Positions 25,173-32,777 of a stretch of 64,000 nt of DNA are shown piece after piece (position 1 is the first letter of the stretch; every line of letters starts with the position of its first letter). The notes below the pieces were generated by a model. It did no database searches and was not told the DNA's origin. It saw only the letters and a program-made list of their open reading frames with translations. Source of the DNA: Kitasatospora sp. DSM 101779 (lineage in GTDB: Bacteria > Actinomycetota > Actinomycetes > Streptomycetales > Streptomycetaceae); the NCBI RefSeq assembly GCF_025655475.1, contig NZ_JAHTIK010000001.1, positions 6,557,059-6,621,058 of the forward strand, given 5' to 3'. The position numbers and the translations under genes were made by a program.

Positions 25173-26032
25173 CCGTCGTCCAGCTGCACCCCGCCGCCGC
25201 GGTCACCGACGCGGTCAAGGTGTACGGCATCGGCGCCACCCGGGTCCGGGCGCTCGACCACGTCACGGTCGAGTTCCCGGCCGGGCGGTTCACCGCCATC
25301 ATGGGCCCGTCCGGCTCAGGCAAGTCCACACTGATGCACTGCGCCGCCGGCCTCGACACCCTCAGCGCGGGCAGCGCCCACATCGGCGGCACCGAGCTCG
25401 GCACCCTGAACGACCGCCGGCTCACCGAACTCCGCCGCGAGCGCATCGGGTTCGTCTTCCAGTCCTTCAACCTGGTGCCCACGCTCACCGTCCGCGAGAA
25501 CATCACCCTGCCGCTCGACCTCGCCGGCCGGGCACCCGACGCGGCCTGGGTGGACGCCCTCGTCGAGGTGGTCGGCCTGGGCGACCGGCTGCACCACCGG
25601 CCCGCCGAGCTGTCGGGCGGCCAGCAGCAGCGGGTGGCCGTGGCCCGCGCCCTGGCCGGCCGGCCGCAGGTCGTCTTCGCGGACGAGCCGACCGGCAACC
25701 TGGACTCCCGTTCCGGTGCCGAGGTGCTCGGCCTGCTCCGGCAGGCCGTCGACACCATGGACCAGGCGGTGGTGATGGTCACCCACGACCCGACCGCCGC
25801 GGGCTACGCGGACCGGGTCCTGTTCCTGGCCGACGGCCGGCTGGTCGACAGCATGGACACGCCCACCGCCGACCGCGTCCTCGACCGGATGAAGGCCTTC
25901 GACGCCCCGGCCGCCACCGGCCGCCCCGCCGGCACCGGCAGCACCGCCGCCCGCGCCGCCACCGCCCGCGCTGCCACCCCGGACACCGCCAGGAGCGCGG
26001 CGGCCGGCCCACGGGAGAGTGACCGACGATGA
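25169..26032 (+). CDS. ABC transporter ATP-binding protein (MacB/LolD type)
   Basis: This 287-residue ATPase has Walker A GPSGSGKST (Lys52), Q-loop FVFQSFNLVPTLTV, signature LSGGQQQRVAVARAL, Walker B VVFADEPTGNLD and H-loop MVTHDPTAA. The sequence type is that of MacB/LolD-like ATPases that power FtsX-fold permeases, used for antimicrobial peptide resistance or lipoprotein handling. The last 35 residues are an Ala/Thr/Arg-rich tail of low complexity. It overlaps SHOCT (ATGA) and the permease (ATGA), giving a tightly coupled operon downstream of the two-component system. Confidence 0.93.
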   Translation: MTVVQLHPAAAVTDAVKVYGIGATRVRALDHVTVEFPAGRFTAIMGPSGSGKSTLMHCAAGLDTLSAGSAHIGGTELGTLNDRRLTELRRERIGFVFQSFNLVPTLTVRENITLPLDLAGRAPDAAWVDALVEVVGLGDRLHHRPAELSGGQQQRVAVARALAGRPQVVFADEPTGNLDSRSGAEVLGLLRQAVDTMDQAVVMVTHDPTAAGYADRVLFLADGRLVDSMDTPTADRVLDRMKAFDAPAATGRPAGTGSTAARAATARAATPDTARSAAAGPRESDRR

Positions 26033-28593
26033 ACACCGCCCTGCGGATCGGGCTCCGCTCCGCCCGCGCCCACCGGCGCCGCCTGGTCGGCACCGTCCTC
26101 GCCGTCCTGCTCGGCGTGGCGTTCCTGACCGGCACGATGGTGCTGGGCGACACCCTGCGGGCCAACTTCGACACCCTGTTCGCCGACGCCAACGCGGGCA
26201 CCGGCGCCGTCGTCCGCAGCGCCGACGTGCTGCCCGCGCAGAACGTTCCCGGCGGCGTCCGGGCGCCGGTCGACACCGCACTCGCCGACCGGCTGCGCAC
26301 CGTCCCAGGGGTGAGCGCGGCCGAGCCGTCCGTCCAGGGCGCCGGCCAACTGGTCGGCCGGAACGGCGAGCCGATCGGCGGCAAGGGCCCCCCGACCCTC
26401 GCCGGGAACTGGCTCACCGACGGCACGCTCAACCCCTACCGGCTCGCCGAGGGCCGGGCGCCCGCAGCCCCGGGCGAGGCCGTCATCAACCGCGGCGCGG
26501 CCGAGGCCGGAGATCTCCGGATCGGCGACACCACCATGCTGCGCACCCCCGACCCGGTGCGGATCACCGTCGTCGGCATCGCCACCTTCGGCGCCGACGC
26601 GGACGGCATGGGACCCTCCACCTTCACCGGGCTGAGCCTCGCCGACGCCGAGCGCCACCTCACCCCCAAGGGCGAGGGGCAGGCGACCGCGATCCGGCTC
26701 CGCTCCGACACCCTGACGCAGCAACAGCTCGTCGACCGGGTCAAGCCCCTGCTGCCCTCCGGCGTCGAGGCGCTGACCGGCCAGGCCGCGACCGCCGAGT
26801 CCACCGCGGACGTCTCCGGCCGGTTCCTGACGATGTTCACCACCCTGCTGCTGGTCTTCGCCGGGATCGCGCTGCTCGTCGCCACCTTCACCATCCACAA
26901 CACCTTCGCCATCGTGGTCGCCCAGCGCACCCGCGAGAACGCGCTGCTCCGCGCCCTCGGCGCGCACCGGCGGCAGGTCCTCGGCGCCACGCTCGCCGAG
27001 GCGGCCGTGGTCGCCGTGGTCGCGTCGGCGGCCGGCCTGGCCGGCGGCATCGGGGTGGCGGCCGGGCTCAGCGCGCTCTTCGCCGCGCTCGGCTTCTCGC
27101 TGCCGACCGGCGGCATGGTCGTCGCCACCGCCTCCGTGGCGCTGCCGCTGGCCGTCGGCATCCTGGTCACCCTGGGCTCGGCCCTGCTGCCGGCCGTCCG
27201 GGCCGGCCGTACGGCCCCGCTCGCGGCACTGCGCGAGAGCACGGTGGACGACGCGGCGACCGGCCGTACCGGCCGGGTCCGCGCGGTCCTCGGTACGGCC
27301 CTGCTGGCCGGCGGGACGGTGCTCACGGTGCGCGGTGCGACCGGCGGGCCCTCGGCGGTGCTGACCGCCACCGGAGCGGTCTCGGCGCTCGCCGGCACGG
27401 TGGTGCTCGGTCCGGTCTCCGCAGCGCTCGCCGTCCACGTGCTGGGCGCACCGCTGCCCCGGCTGCGCGGTGTCAGCGGTGCGCTCGCCCGCCGCAACGC
27501 CGCCCGTAACCCCTCCCGTACGGCGGCGACCGCCACCGCCCTGATGGTGGGCGTCGCCGTGGTGACCCTGTTCACCGTCTTCGCCGCGTCGATCCGGGCC
27601 ACCCTGAACGACACCGTCGACCGCTCCTTCGCCGGCGACCTCGCGGTCACCGCCCCCGCCTTCGGCGCCGGCGGCAGTGGTGTCAGTCCGAAACTCGCCG
27701 AAGCCGTCCGACAGTTGCCGCAGGTCGAGCAGGCCGTGGGCCTCGGCCGCGGGGTCGCCCGGATCGACGGCCACGGCCGAGAGCTGGACATCACCGATCC
27801 GGCCCGGCTGCCCGGCGTGGTCGACCTGGGACGGGTCGACGGCAGTCTCGCCGCTCTGGGCACCGACGGCCTCGCCGTCTCGCGCAGCGAGGCGGCCGCC
27901 CGCGGCTGGCAGCTGGGCTCCACGGTCTCCGTCGCCTTCACCGACGGCACCGAGCGATTCACCGTCCGGGCGCTGTACGAGGGCGGCGGAGTGGCGGGCG
28001 ACTACCTGATGACCCGCCAGGCGTGGGCCCCGCACCGAGTCCAGGACAGCGACACCATGGTCGCGGTCGCGCTGCGGCCGGGCGTCCCGCTCGCCGACGG
28101 CAAGGCCGCCGTGCAGAAGGTCGCGGACGCCTACGGCAACCCGCAGGTGCAGGACCGCGGCGAGTACGCGGCCAGCGCCGCCGGCGGGGTGGACACCATG
28201 CTCTCCGTGGTCTACGCCCTGCTCGCGCTGGCCGTGCTGATCGCCCTGCTCGGCATCGCCAACACCCTGACACTGGCCGTGCACGAGCGCACCCGCGAGC
28301 TCGGCCTGCTGCGGGCGGTCGGGCAGACCAGGGGGCAGCTGCGGTCGATGGTCCGCTGGGAGTCGGTGCTGGTCGCGGCCTTCGGCACGGTCGGCGGCCT
28401 GGGGCTCGGCGCCTTCCTCGGGTGGGCGCTGGTCCGGGCCTCCGACAGCGCGGGCACCGGTTCCTTCGCCCTGCCGCCCGGCCGGCTCGCGGTGGTGCTG
28501 CTGGCCGGTCTGGTGGCCGGCGCCGTCGCCGGCCTCCGCCCGGCCGGCCGCGCGGCCAGGCTGGACGTCCTGCGGGCGATCGCCACGGACTGA
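26029..28593 (+). CDS. ABC transporter permease, FtsX-like (duplicated MacB/FtsX domains)
   Basis: The 854-residue permease has a first membrane helix (about residues 18-40), then a large extracytoplasmic domain (about 45-265). Three FtsX helices (about 270-405), a central helix pair, a second MacB-like extracytoplasmic region (about 530-720) and a final three-helix FtsX domain (about 730-850, with HERTRELGLLRAVGQTRGQL) follow. The twin-FtsX layout is typical of actinobacterial permeases paired with a single ATPase. With the linked histidine kinase it resembles peptide-sensing/efflux modules; the substrate is unknown. Confidence 0.92.
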   Translation: MNTALRIGLRSARAHRRRLVGTVLAVLLGVAFLTGTMVLGDTLRANFDTLFADANAGTGAVVRSADVLPAQNVPGGVRAPVDTALADRLRTVPGVSAAEPSVQGAGQLVGRNGEPIGGKGPPTLAGNWLTDGTLNPYRLAEGRAPAAPGEAVINRGAAEAGDLRIGDTTMLRTPDPVRITVVGIATFGADADGMGPSTFTGLSLADAERHLTPKGEGQATAIRLRSDTLTQQQLVDRVKPLLPSGVEALTGQAATAESTADVSGRFLTMFTTLLLVFAGIALLVATFTIHNTFAIVVAQRTRENALLRALGAHRRQVLGATLAEAAVVAVVASAAGLAGGIGVAAGLSALFAALGFSLPTGGMVVATASVALPLAVGILVTLGSALLPAVRAGRTAPLAALRESTVDDAATGRTGRVRAVLGTALLAGGTVLTVRGATGGPSAVLTATGAVSALAGTVVLGPVSAALAVHVLGAPLPRLRGVSGALARRNAARNPSRTAATATALMVGVAVVTLFTVFAASIRATLNDTVDRSFAGDLAVTAPAFGAGGSGVSPKLAEAVRQLPQVEQAVGLGRGVARIDGHGRELDITDPARLPGVVDLGRVDGSLAALGTDGLAVSRSEAAARGWQLGSTVSVAFTDGTERFTVRALYEGGGVAGDYLMTRQAWAPHRVQDSDTMVAVALRPGVPLADGKAAVQKVADAYGNPQVQDRGEYAASAAGGVDTMLSVVYALLALAVLIALLGIANTLTLAVHERTRELGLLRAVGQTRGQLRSMVRWESVLVAAFGTVGGLGLGAFLGWALVRASDSAGTGSFALPPGRLAVVLLAGLVAGAVAGLRPAGRAARLDVLRAIATD

Positions 28594-28617
28594 GTACCGC
28601 CACCGACTGAGCGCCGT

Positions 28618-28660
28618 CCTGCCGGGTGCCCGGGCCGCCGAGGGCCCCGCACCCGGCAGG
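28618..28660 (+). terminator. Strong hairpin ending the ABC operon
   Basis: CCTGCCGGGTGC (28618-28629) and GCACCCGGCAGG (28649-28660) are perfect 12-bp complements with an inner GGGCC/GGCCC stem. It begins 24 bases after the permease stop. Confidence 0.8.
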
Positions 28661-28750
28661 GCGCCCGCCCGGGCGGCGGCCTACGGGGGCCGCGCAGAGC
28701 TGGGCCCGGTCTCACCACTCTGCTGCCCGATAAGGGTTCGCTGGAGATGC

Positions 28751-28821
28751 CGTAACAGTCACTTATTGTAGTCGCCTGTTACGCTTGGTGGAGGTGACGT
28801 CGTCAGGACAGCGTCAGGACA
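28751..28821 (+). promoter_or_regulatory. Operator-like repeats upstream of the cysteine-synthase-like gene
   Basis: CGTAACAG (28751-28758) and CTGTTACG (28776-28783) form an 8-bp inverted repeat with 17-bp spacing in a locally AT-rich segment, a promoter-like setting. CGTCAGGACA is directly repeated at 28801-28810 and 28812-28821, just before the AAGGAGG ribosome binding site of the gene at 28834. The binding protein is unknown. Confidence 0.5.
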
Positions 28822-28833
28822 AGGAGGCTCGCG

Positions 28834-29940
28834 ATGGCTCTGCACACCGTGGACGTGGATCGCTCCGACCCGGAGTACCGGGCCTGGCTGAAGGAGGCGG
28901 TGCGGAAGGTCCAGGCGGACGCCAACCGGTCCGCCGACACCCACCTGCTGCGCTTCCCGCTCCCGGAGGAGTGGGGCATCGACCTCTACCTGAAGGACGA
29001 GTCGACCCACCCGACCGGCAGCCTCAAGCACCGGCTCGCCCGCTCGCTCTTCCTCTACGGCCTGTGCAACGGCTGGATCAGACCGGGCAAGCCGGTCATC
29101 GAGGCGTCCAGCGGCTCGACCGCCGTCTCCGAGGCGTACTTCGCCAAGCTGATCGGCGTGCCCTTCATCGCGGTGATGTCCCGGACGACCAGCCGGGCCA
29201 AGATCGAGCTGATCGAGTTCCACGGCGGTCGATGTCACCTCGTCGACGACCCCTGCGAGGTCTACGAGGTGTCCGCCCGGCTCGCAGAGGAGACCGGCGG
29301 CCACTACATGGACCAGTTCACCTATGCCGAGCGCGCCACCGACTGGCGCGGCAACAACAACATCGCCGAGTCCGTGTTCGCCCAGCTGAAGCTGGAGCCG
29401 CACCCCGAGCCGGCCTGGATCGTCGCCACCGCCGGTACCGGCGGCACCTCCGCGACCATCGCCCGCTACGTGCACTACATGCAGTTCGACACCCGGATCT
29501 GCGTGGCCGACCCGGAGAACTCCTGCTTCTTCGAGGGCTGGGTCAACCAGGACCCCGACGCCACCTGCCCCAGCGGCTCCCGGATCGAGGGCATCGGCCG
29601 CCCCCGGATGGAGCCGAGCTTCGTCCCGGGCGCCCTCGACCGGATGATGAAGGTGCCCGACGCGGCATCCATAGCGGCCGTCCGCATCCTGGAGGACGCA
29701 CTCGGCAAGAAGGCCGGCGCCTCCACCGGCACCGGGCTGTGGAGCGCCCTGCGGATCGTCGCCGAGATGCGTGCCGCCGGGCGGGCCGGCAGTGTCGTCA
29801 CGCTCATATGCGACCCGGGCGACCGCTACCTCGACAAGTACTACTCCGACGCCTGGCTCGCCGAGCACGGCATCGACATCGGCCCCTACGTCACCGAGCT
29901 CGAGGAGTTCCTCGCAGGGACGTCCATCGGCCTGGGCTGA
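28834..29940 (+). CDS. PLP-dependent cysteine synthase family protein (Cds1-like)
   Basis: The 368-residue fold-type II PLP enzyme has the lysine motif [15 protein letters not shown], where the PLP-binding Lys is near residue 67. [20 protein letters not shown] is the substrate loop (asparagine loop equivalent) and [14 protein letters not shown] the glycine-rich phosphate-binding loop. [12 protein letters not shown] is characteristic of the group that includes the mycobacterial cysteine desulfhydrase Cds1. It may release H2S from cysteine or synthesise cysteine; sequence cannot decide. The start ATG at 28834 follows AAGGAGG. It is a single gene bounded by terminators, with an inverted-repeat operator upstream. 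Confidence 0.85.
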   Translation: MALHTVDVDRSDPEYRAWLKEAVRKVQADANRSADTHLLRFPLPEEWGIDLYLKDESTHPTGSLKHRLARSLFLYGLCNGWIRPGKPVIEASSGSTAVSEAYFAKLIGVPFIAVMSRTTSRAKIELIEFHGGRCHLVDDPCEVYEVSARLAEETGGHYMDQFTYAERATDWRGNNNIAESVFAQLKLEPHPEPAWIVATAGTGGTSATIARYVHYMQFDTRICVADPENSCFFEGWVNQDPDATCPSGSRIEGIGRPRMEPSFVPGALDRMMKVPDAASIAAVRILEDALGKKAGASTGTGLWSALRIVAEMRAAGRAGSVVTLICDPGDRYLDKYYSDAWLAEHGIDIGPYVTELEEFLAGTSIGLG

Positions 29941-29952
29941 CCCGCAGCCCCT

Positions 29953-30025
29953 GGGCGGTCCGTACCGCCCCCACCTCGCGATGCTTCATGACGGCCCGGG
30001 GAGTGCGCCACGTACTCCCCGGGCC
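29953..30025 (+). terminator. Two consecutive hairpins after the cysteine-synthase-like gene
   Basis: GGGCGGT/ACCGCCC (29953-29959 and 29964-29970, four-base loop) is followed by the perfect 12-bp GGCCCGGGGAGT/ACTCCCCGGGCC (29993-30004 and 30014-30025, nine-base loop). They occupy the first part of the 429-base spacer 29941-30369. The stretch 30030-30260 shows no gene. Confidence 0.8.
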
Positions 30026-30266
30026 GACGTGTGCGGTGCCCCTTGCACCGCAGCCGCGCCGCGGCCACTCCCACACCGGGCCGAAGCGCCCACCGGCCGG
30101 ACGCCAGTCACGGACCCGCCGGGCGCCAGAATCGTAGAACAGGGCGAGAGTTTCGGCCAGCCCCTCTGCTCCGAAAATGCCGAATGTGCCCGGCCTTCCT
30201 TGCGCTGGCCCAAGGCTGCGCCCATGAGTCGGCGTCAACCCGCCTGAACACCTCCGTGCACGGGGA

Positions 30267-30332
30267 TTGACCGCCCAAAATTCGGACCGCTAGCGTGCCT
30301 GAAACTTGCGTATACATCTACGAAAAGTTTCG
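30267..30332 (+). promoter_or_regulatory. Xylanase promoter and CGAAA/TTTCG operator
   Basis: TTGACC (30267-30272) and TAGCGT (30291-30296) are separated by 18 bp, a good vegetative-type promoter. Just downstream, GAAACTT (30301-30307) and AAGTTTC (30325-30331) form an inverted repeat, and CGAAAAGTTTCG (30321-30332) is a palindrome. The latter resembles the CGAAANTTTCG boxes known upstream of streptomycete xylanase genes, to which repressors bind. Bound protein would lie in the early transcribed region. Confidence 0.65.
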
Positions 30333-30369
30333 AGAGCCGTAGTCATGTGATCTCGCGAAAGGGACTTCC

Positions 30370-31494
30370 GTGATCCGAGCGACCCGTACCGCCCTCGTGG
30401 CGGCCACCGCCACAGCCCTGGCCGTCTCCGCACTCGTCCTCCCCTCCGCCTCAGCCGCCACCGGCAGCTCAGGCAGCAGTACCGGCACGCCCGCCGACAG
30501 CGCCGCCGCGCGGGCGAAGGGCCCGGCCGCGAGCACCCTCGGCGAGCTCGGCCGCCGCGCCGGCCTGCGCATCGGTACGGCGGTGGACATGTCCGCCCTG
30601 ACCGCCGACGCCCCGTACCGGGAGAAGGCCGCCACCGAGTTCAGCTCCGTCACCCCGGAGAACGTCATGAAGTGGGAGTCCGTCGAGGCCGTCCGCGGCA
30701 CGTACACCTGGGGCCCCGCCGACGACCTCGTCGACTTCGCGCAGGACAACCACCAGCTGGTCCGCGGCCACACCCTCGTCTGGCACAGCCAGCTGCCCGG
30801 CTGGATCACCTCCGGCAGCTTCACCCCGGACGAGCTCCGCGACATCCTGCACCGTCACATCACCGACGAGGTGAAGCACTTCAAGGGCCGTATCTGGCAG
30901 TGGGACGTCGTCAACGAGGCCTTCAACGACGACGGCACACTCCGCGACTCCATCTGGCTGCGCAACCTCGGCCCGGGCTACATCGCCGACGCCTTCCGCT
31001 GGGCCCACGAGGCCGACCCCAAGGCGGAGCTGTACATCAACGACTACAACATCGAGGGCGTCAACCCCAAGAGCACCGCCCTGCTCGCCCTGGTGACCGA
31101 CCTCAAGAAGCAGCACGTCCCGATCGACGGCGTCGGCGTCCAGGGCCACCTCGCCGTCCAGTACCCCGCACCGCACGACATCGCCGACAACCTGGCGCGC
31201 TTCGACGCCCTCGGGCTGGACACCGCGATCACCGAGGCCGACGTCCGGATGGTGATGCCCGCCGACGCCACCAAGACCGAGGCCCAGGCGGAGGGGTACA
31301 GTGTGCTGCTGCAGGGCTGCCTGCTCACCGAGCACTGCACCGACTTCACGGTCTGGGGTTTCACCGACAAGTACTCCTGGGTCCCGAACACCTTCTCCGG
31401 CCAGGGCGCGGCCAACCTGCTCACCGAGGACTACCGCCCGAAGCAGGCGTACACCGCGCTGCGCCAGGACCTCGTCCTCGCCGGCCGGCGCTGA
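30370..31494 (+). CDS. Secreted GH10 endo-1,4-beta-xylanase
   Basis: The 374-residue secreted xylanase has a signal peptide (residues 1-30, cleaved near ASA) and a Ser/Ala/Gly-rich spacer, then a complete GH10 barrel (about 55-370). The acid/base is Glu183 in WDVVNEAFND and the nucleophile is Glu289 in ITEADVRM. Other GH10 marks are FSSVTPENVMKWE, RGHTLVWHSQLP and TVWGFTDKYSWVP. There is no carbohydrate-binding module, so it is a catalytic-domain-only enzyme. The start is GTG at 30370. Its stop codon is the first base triplet of a 17-bp tandem array. Confidence 0.95.
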   Translation: MIRATRTALVAATATALAVSALVLPSASAATGSSGSSTGTPADSAAARAKGPAASTLGELGRRAGLRIGTAVDMSALTADAPYREKAATEFSSVTPENVMKWESVEAVRGTYTWGPADDLVDFAQDNHQLVRGHTLVWHSQLPGWITSGSFTPDELRDILHRHITDEVKHFKGRIWQWDVVNEAFNDDGTLRDSIWLRNLGPGYIADAFRWAHEADPKAELYINDYNIEGVNPKSTALLALVTDLKKQHVPIDGVGVQGHLAVQYPAPHDIADNLARFDALGLDTAITEADVRMVMPADATKTEAQAEGYSVLLQGCLLTEHCTDFTVWGFTDKYSWVPNTFSGQGAANLLTEDYRPKQAYTALRQDLVLAGRR

Positions 31495-31612
31495 TCCGTA
31501 CGGGCCCGTGATCCGTACGGGCCCCTGATCCGTACGGGCCCGTGATCCGTACGGGGCGCCGGTCCACGCCGACCCGCTGATCCGTACGGGCCGCCGGTCC
31601 ACGCCCACCCGC
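31492..31612 (+). repeat. Tandem array: three 17-bp units then two 35-bp units sharing TGATCCGTACGG
   Basis: TGATCCGTACGGGCCCG is repeated three times (31492-31508, 31509-31525, 31526-31542; the middle copy ends in C). Two 35-bp units (31543-31577, 31578-31612) that begin with the same 12 bases follow. Each unit contains the palindrome CCGTACGG, and the first three also GGGCCC. The first unit starts on the xylanase stop codon. Together with the inverted repeat listed next it fills the 302-base spacer 31495-31796. Confidence 0.9.
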
Positions 31613-31665
31613 CGGCCCGCACCCGCCCGACCGGGCCGCGCCGGCGGCCACCCGCAACCGTACGC

Positions 31666-31784
31666 CGGAGCCGGACACCGTTCCGGCCCGCTGCCCCTGC
31701 CGGGTGACCGTCGGCGCGCCGCCCACCACCGCACCGTCCGCGGGGACAGGCTGGCCGCACGGGCCGGAACGGTGTCCGGCTCCG
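31666..31784 (+). promoter_or_regulatory. Perfect 25-bp inverted repeat (69-bp loop) upstream of the glucarate operon
   Basis: Positions 31666-31690 and 31760-31784 are exact reverse complements over 25 bp. Each arm contains its own palindrome, GCCGGA-N6-TCCGGC. The right arm ends immediately before the AGGAGG ribosome binding site of the gene at 31797. The arms may be two copies of an operator (DeoR, GntR or IclR type) or form a long stem in the leader RNA that exposes or hides the ribosome binding site. Confidence 0.8.
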
Positions 31785-31796
31785 CAGGAGGCGACG

Positions 31797-32777
31797 ATGC
31801 ACGACGGCCCGCTGTTCTTCCCGGTGACCCCGTTCGGCCCGGACGGCGAGATCGACATCGCGGTGTACGCCGAGCACCTGGAGGCCGGGATCGCGGCCGG
31901 CCCCGGCGCGCTCTTCGCTGCCTGCGGCACCGGTGAGTTCCACGCCCTGGACCCCGCCGAGCACGCCGTGCTGATCCGGACGGCGGTCCGGGTCGCCGCC
32001 GGCCGGCTGCCGGTGCACGCCGGGGCCGGCGGACCGCTGCCCACCGCCCGTGCCCTCGCGCGGTCCGCCGCCGAGGCCGGCGCGGACGGCCTGCTGCTGA
32101 TGCCGCCGTACCTCGTCCGGCCGCCACGGTCCGGCCTGGTGGCCTACACCCGCCAGGTCGCCGAGGCCGGCGGGCTGCCGCTGATCGCCTACCACCGTGA
32201 CACTGCCCGGCTCGACGTCGCCACGGCCGTCGAGATCGCCCGGCTGCCGCACGTGGTCGGCATCAAGGACGGCTGTGGCGACCTCGAACTGCTGGCCCGG
32301 ATGATCGCGGCCGTCGAGGAGGCGCTGCGCCCCTCCGGGAAGCAGTTCCGGTTCTTCAACGGGCTGCCCACTGCCGAGGCGACCGCACCCGCCTACCGCG
32401 GCCTGGGCGTCCGGCAGTACTCCTCCGCCTCTTTCGCCTTCGTCCCGGAGATCGCCCTCGCCTTCCACCGCGCCCTCGCCACCGGGGACGAGGCCACCGT
32501 CCGCCGTCTGCTGTCCGCCTTCTACCTGCCCCTCGTCGAACTGCGGGCCGAAGTGCCCGGATACGCCGTCGCCCTGGTGAAGGCGGGGGTTCGGCAACGC
32601 GGCCTGGCCGTGGGCGGCGTCCGGCCCCCGCTCACCGACCCCGCGCCCGAGCACCTCGACCGGCTGCGCGCCCTCACCGAAGCCGGACTGGCCGCCGCCC
32701 TCGCCACCCCGTCCGCCACGACCTCGCCCGCCGCCCCCACCTCCCTCACTGCGCCCGATGAGGACGCCGACCGATGA
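31797..32777 (+). CDS. kdgD: 5-dehydro-4-deoxyglucarate dehydratase (DHDPS/NAL superfamily)
   Basis: The 326-residue class I aldolase-fold enzyme probably dehydrates and decarboxylates 5-dehydro-4-deoxy-D-glucarate to 2-oxoglutarate semialdehyde. The start LFFPVTPFGPDGEID is typical of KdgD. The active site has the Schiff-base Lys157 in VGIKDGCGD and the Tyr in LIAYHRD. The substrate loop FAACGTGEFHALD has the Thr/Gly pair. The last 20 residues are a Ser/Thr/Ala-rich tail. The ATG at 31797 follows AGGAGG. It overlaps the glucarate dehydratase gene by four bases (ATGA), consistent with consecutive steps of glucarate/galactarate breakdown. Confidence 0.88.
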   Translation: MHDGPLFFPVTPFGPDGEIDIAVYAEHLEAGIAAGPGALFAACGTGEFHALDPAEHAVLIRTAVRVAAGRLPVHAGAGGPLPTARALARSAAEAGADGLLLMPPYLVRPPRSGLVAYTRQVAEAGGLPLIAYHRDTARLDVATAVEIARLPHVVGIKDGCGDLELLARMIAAVEEALRPSGKQFRFFNGLPTAEATAPAYRGLGVRQYSSASFAFVPEIALAFHRALATGDEATVRRLLSAFYLPLVELRAEVPGYAVALVKAGVRQRGLAVGGVRPPLTDPAPEHLDRLRALTEAGLAAALATPSATTSPAAPTSLTAPDEDADR

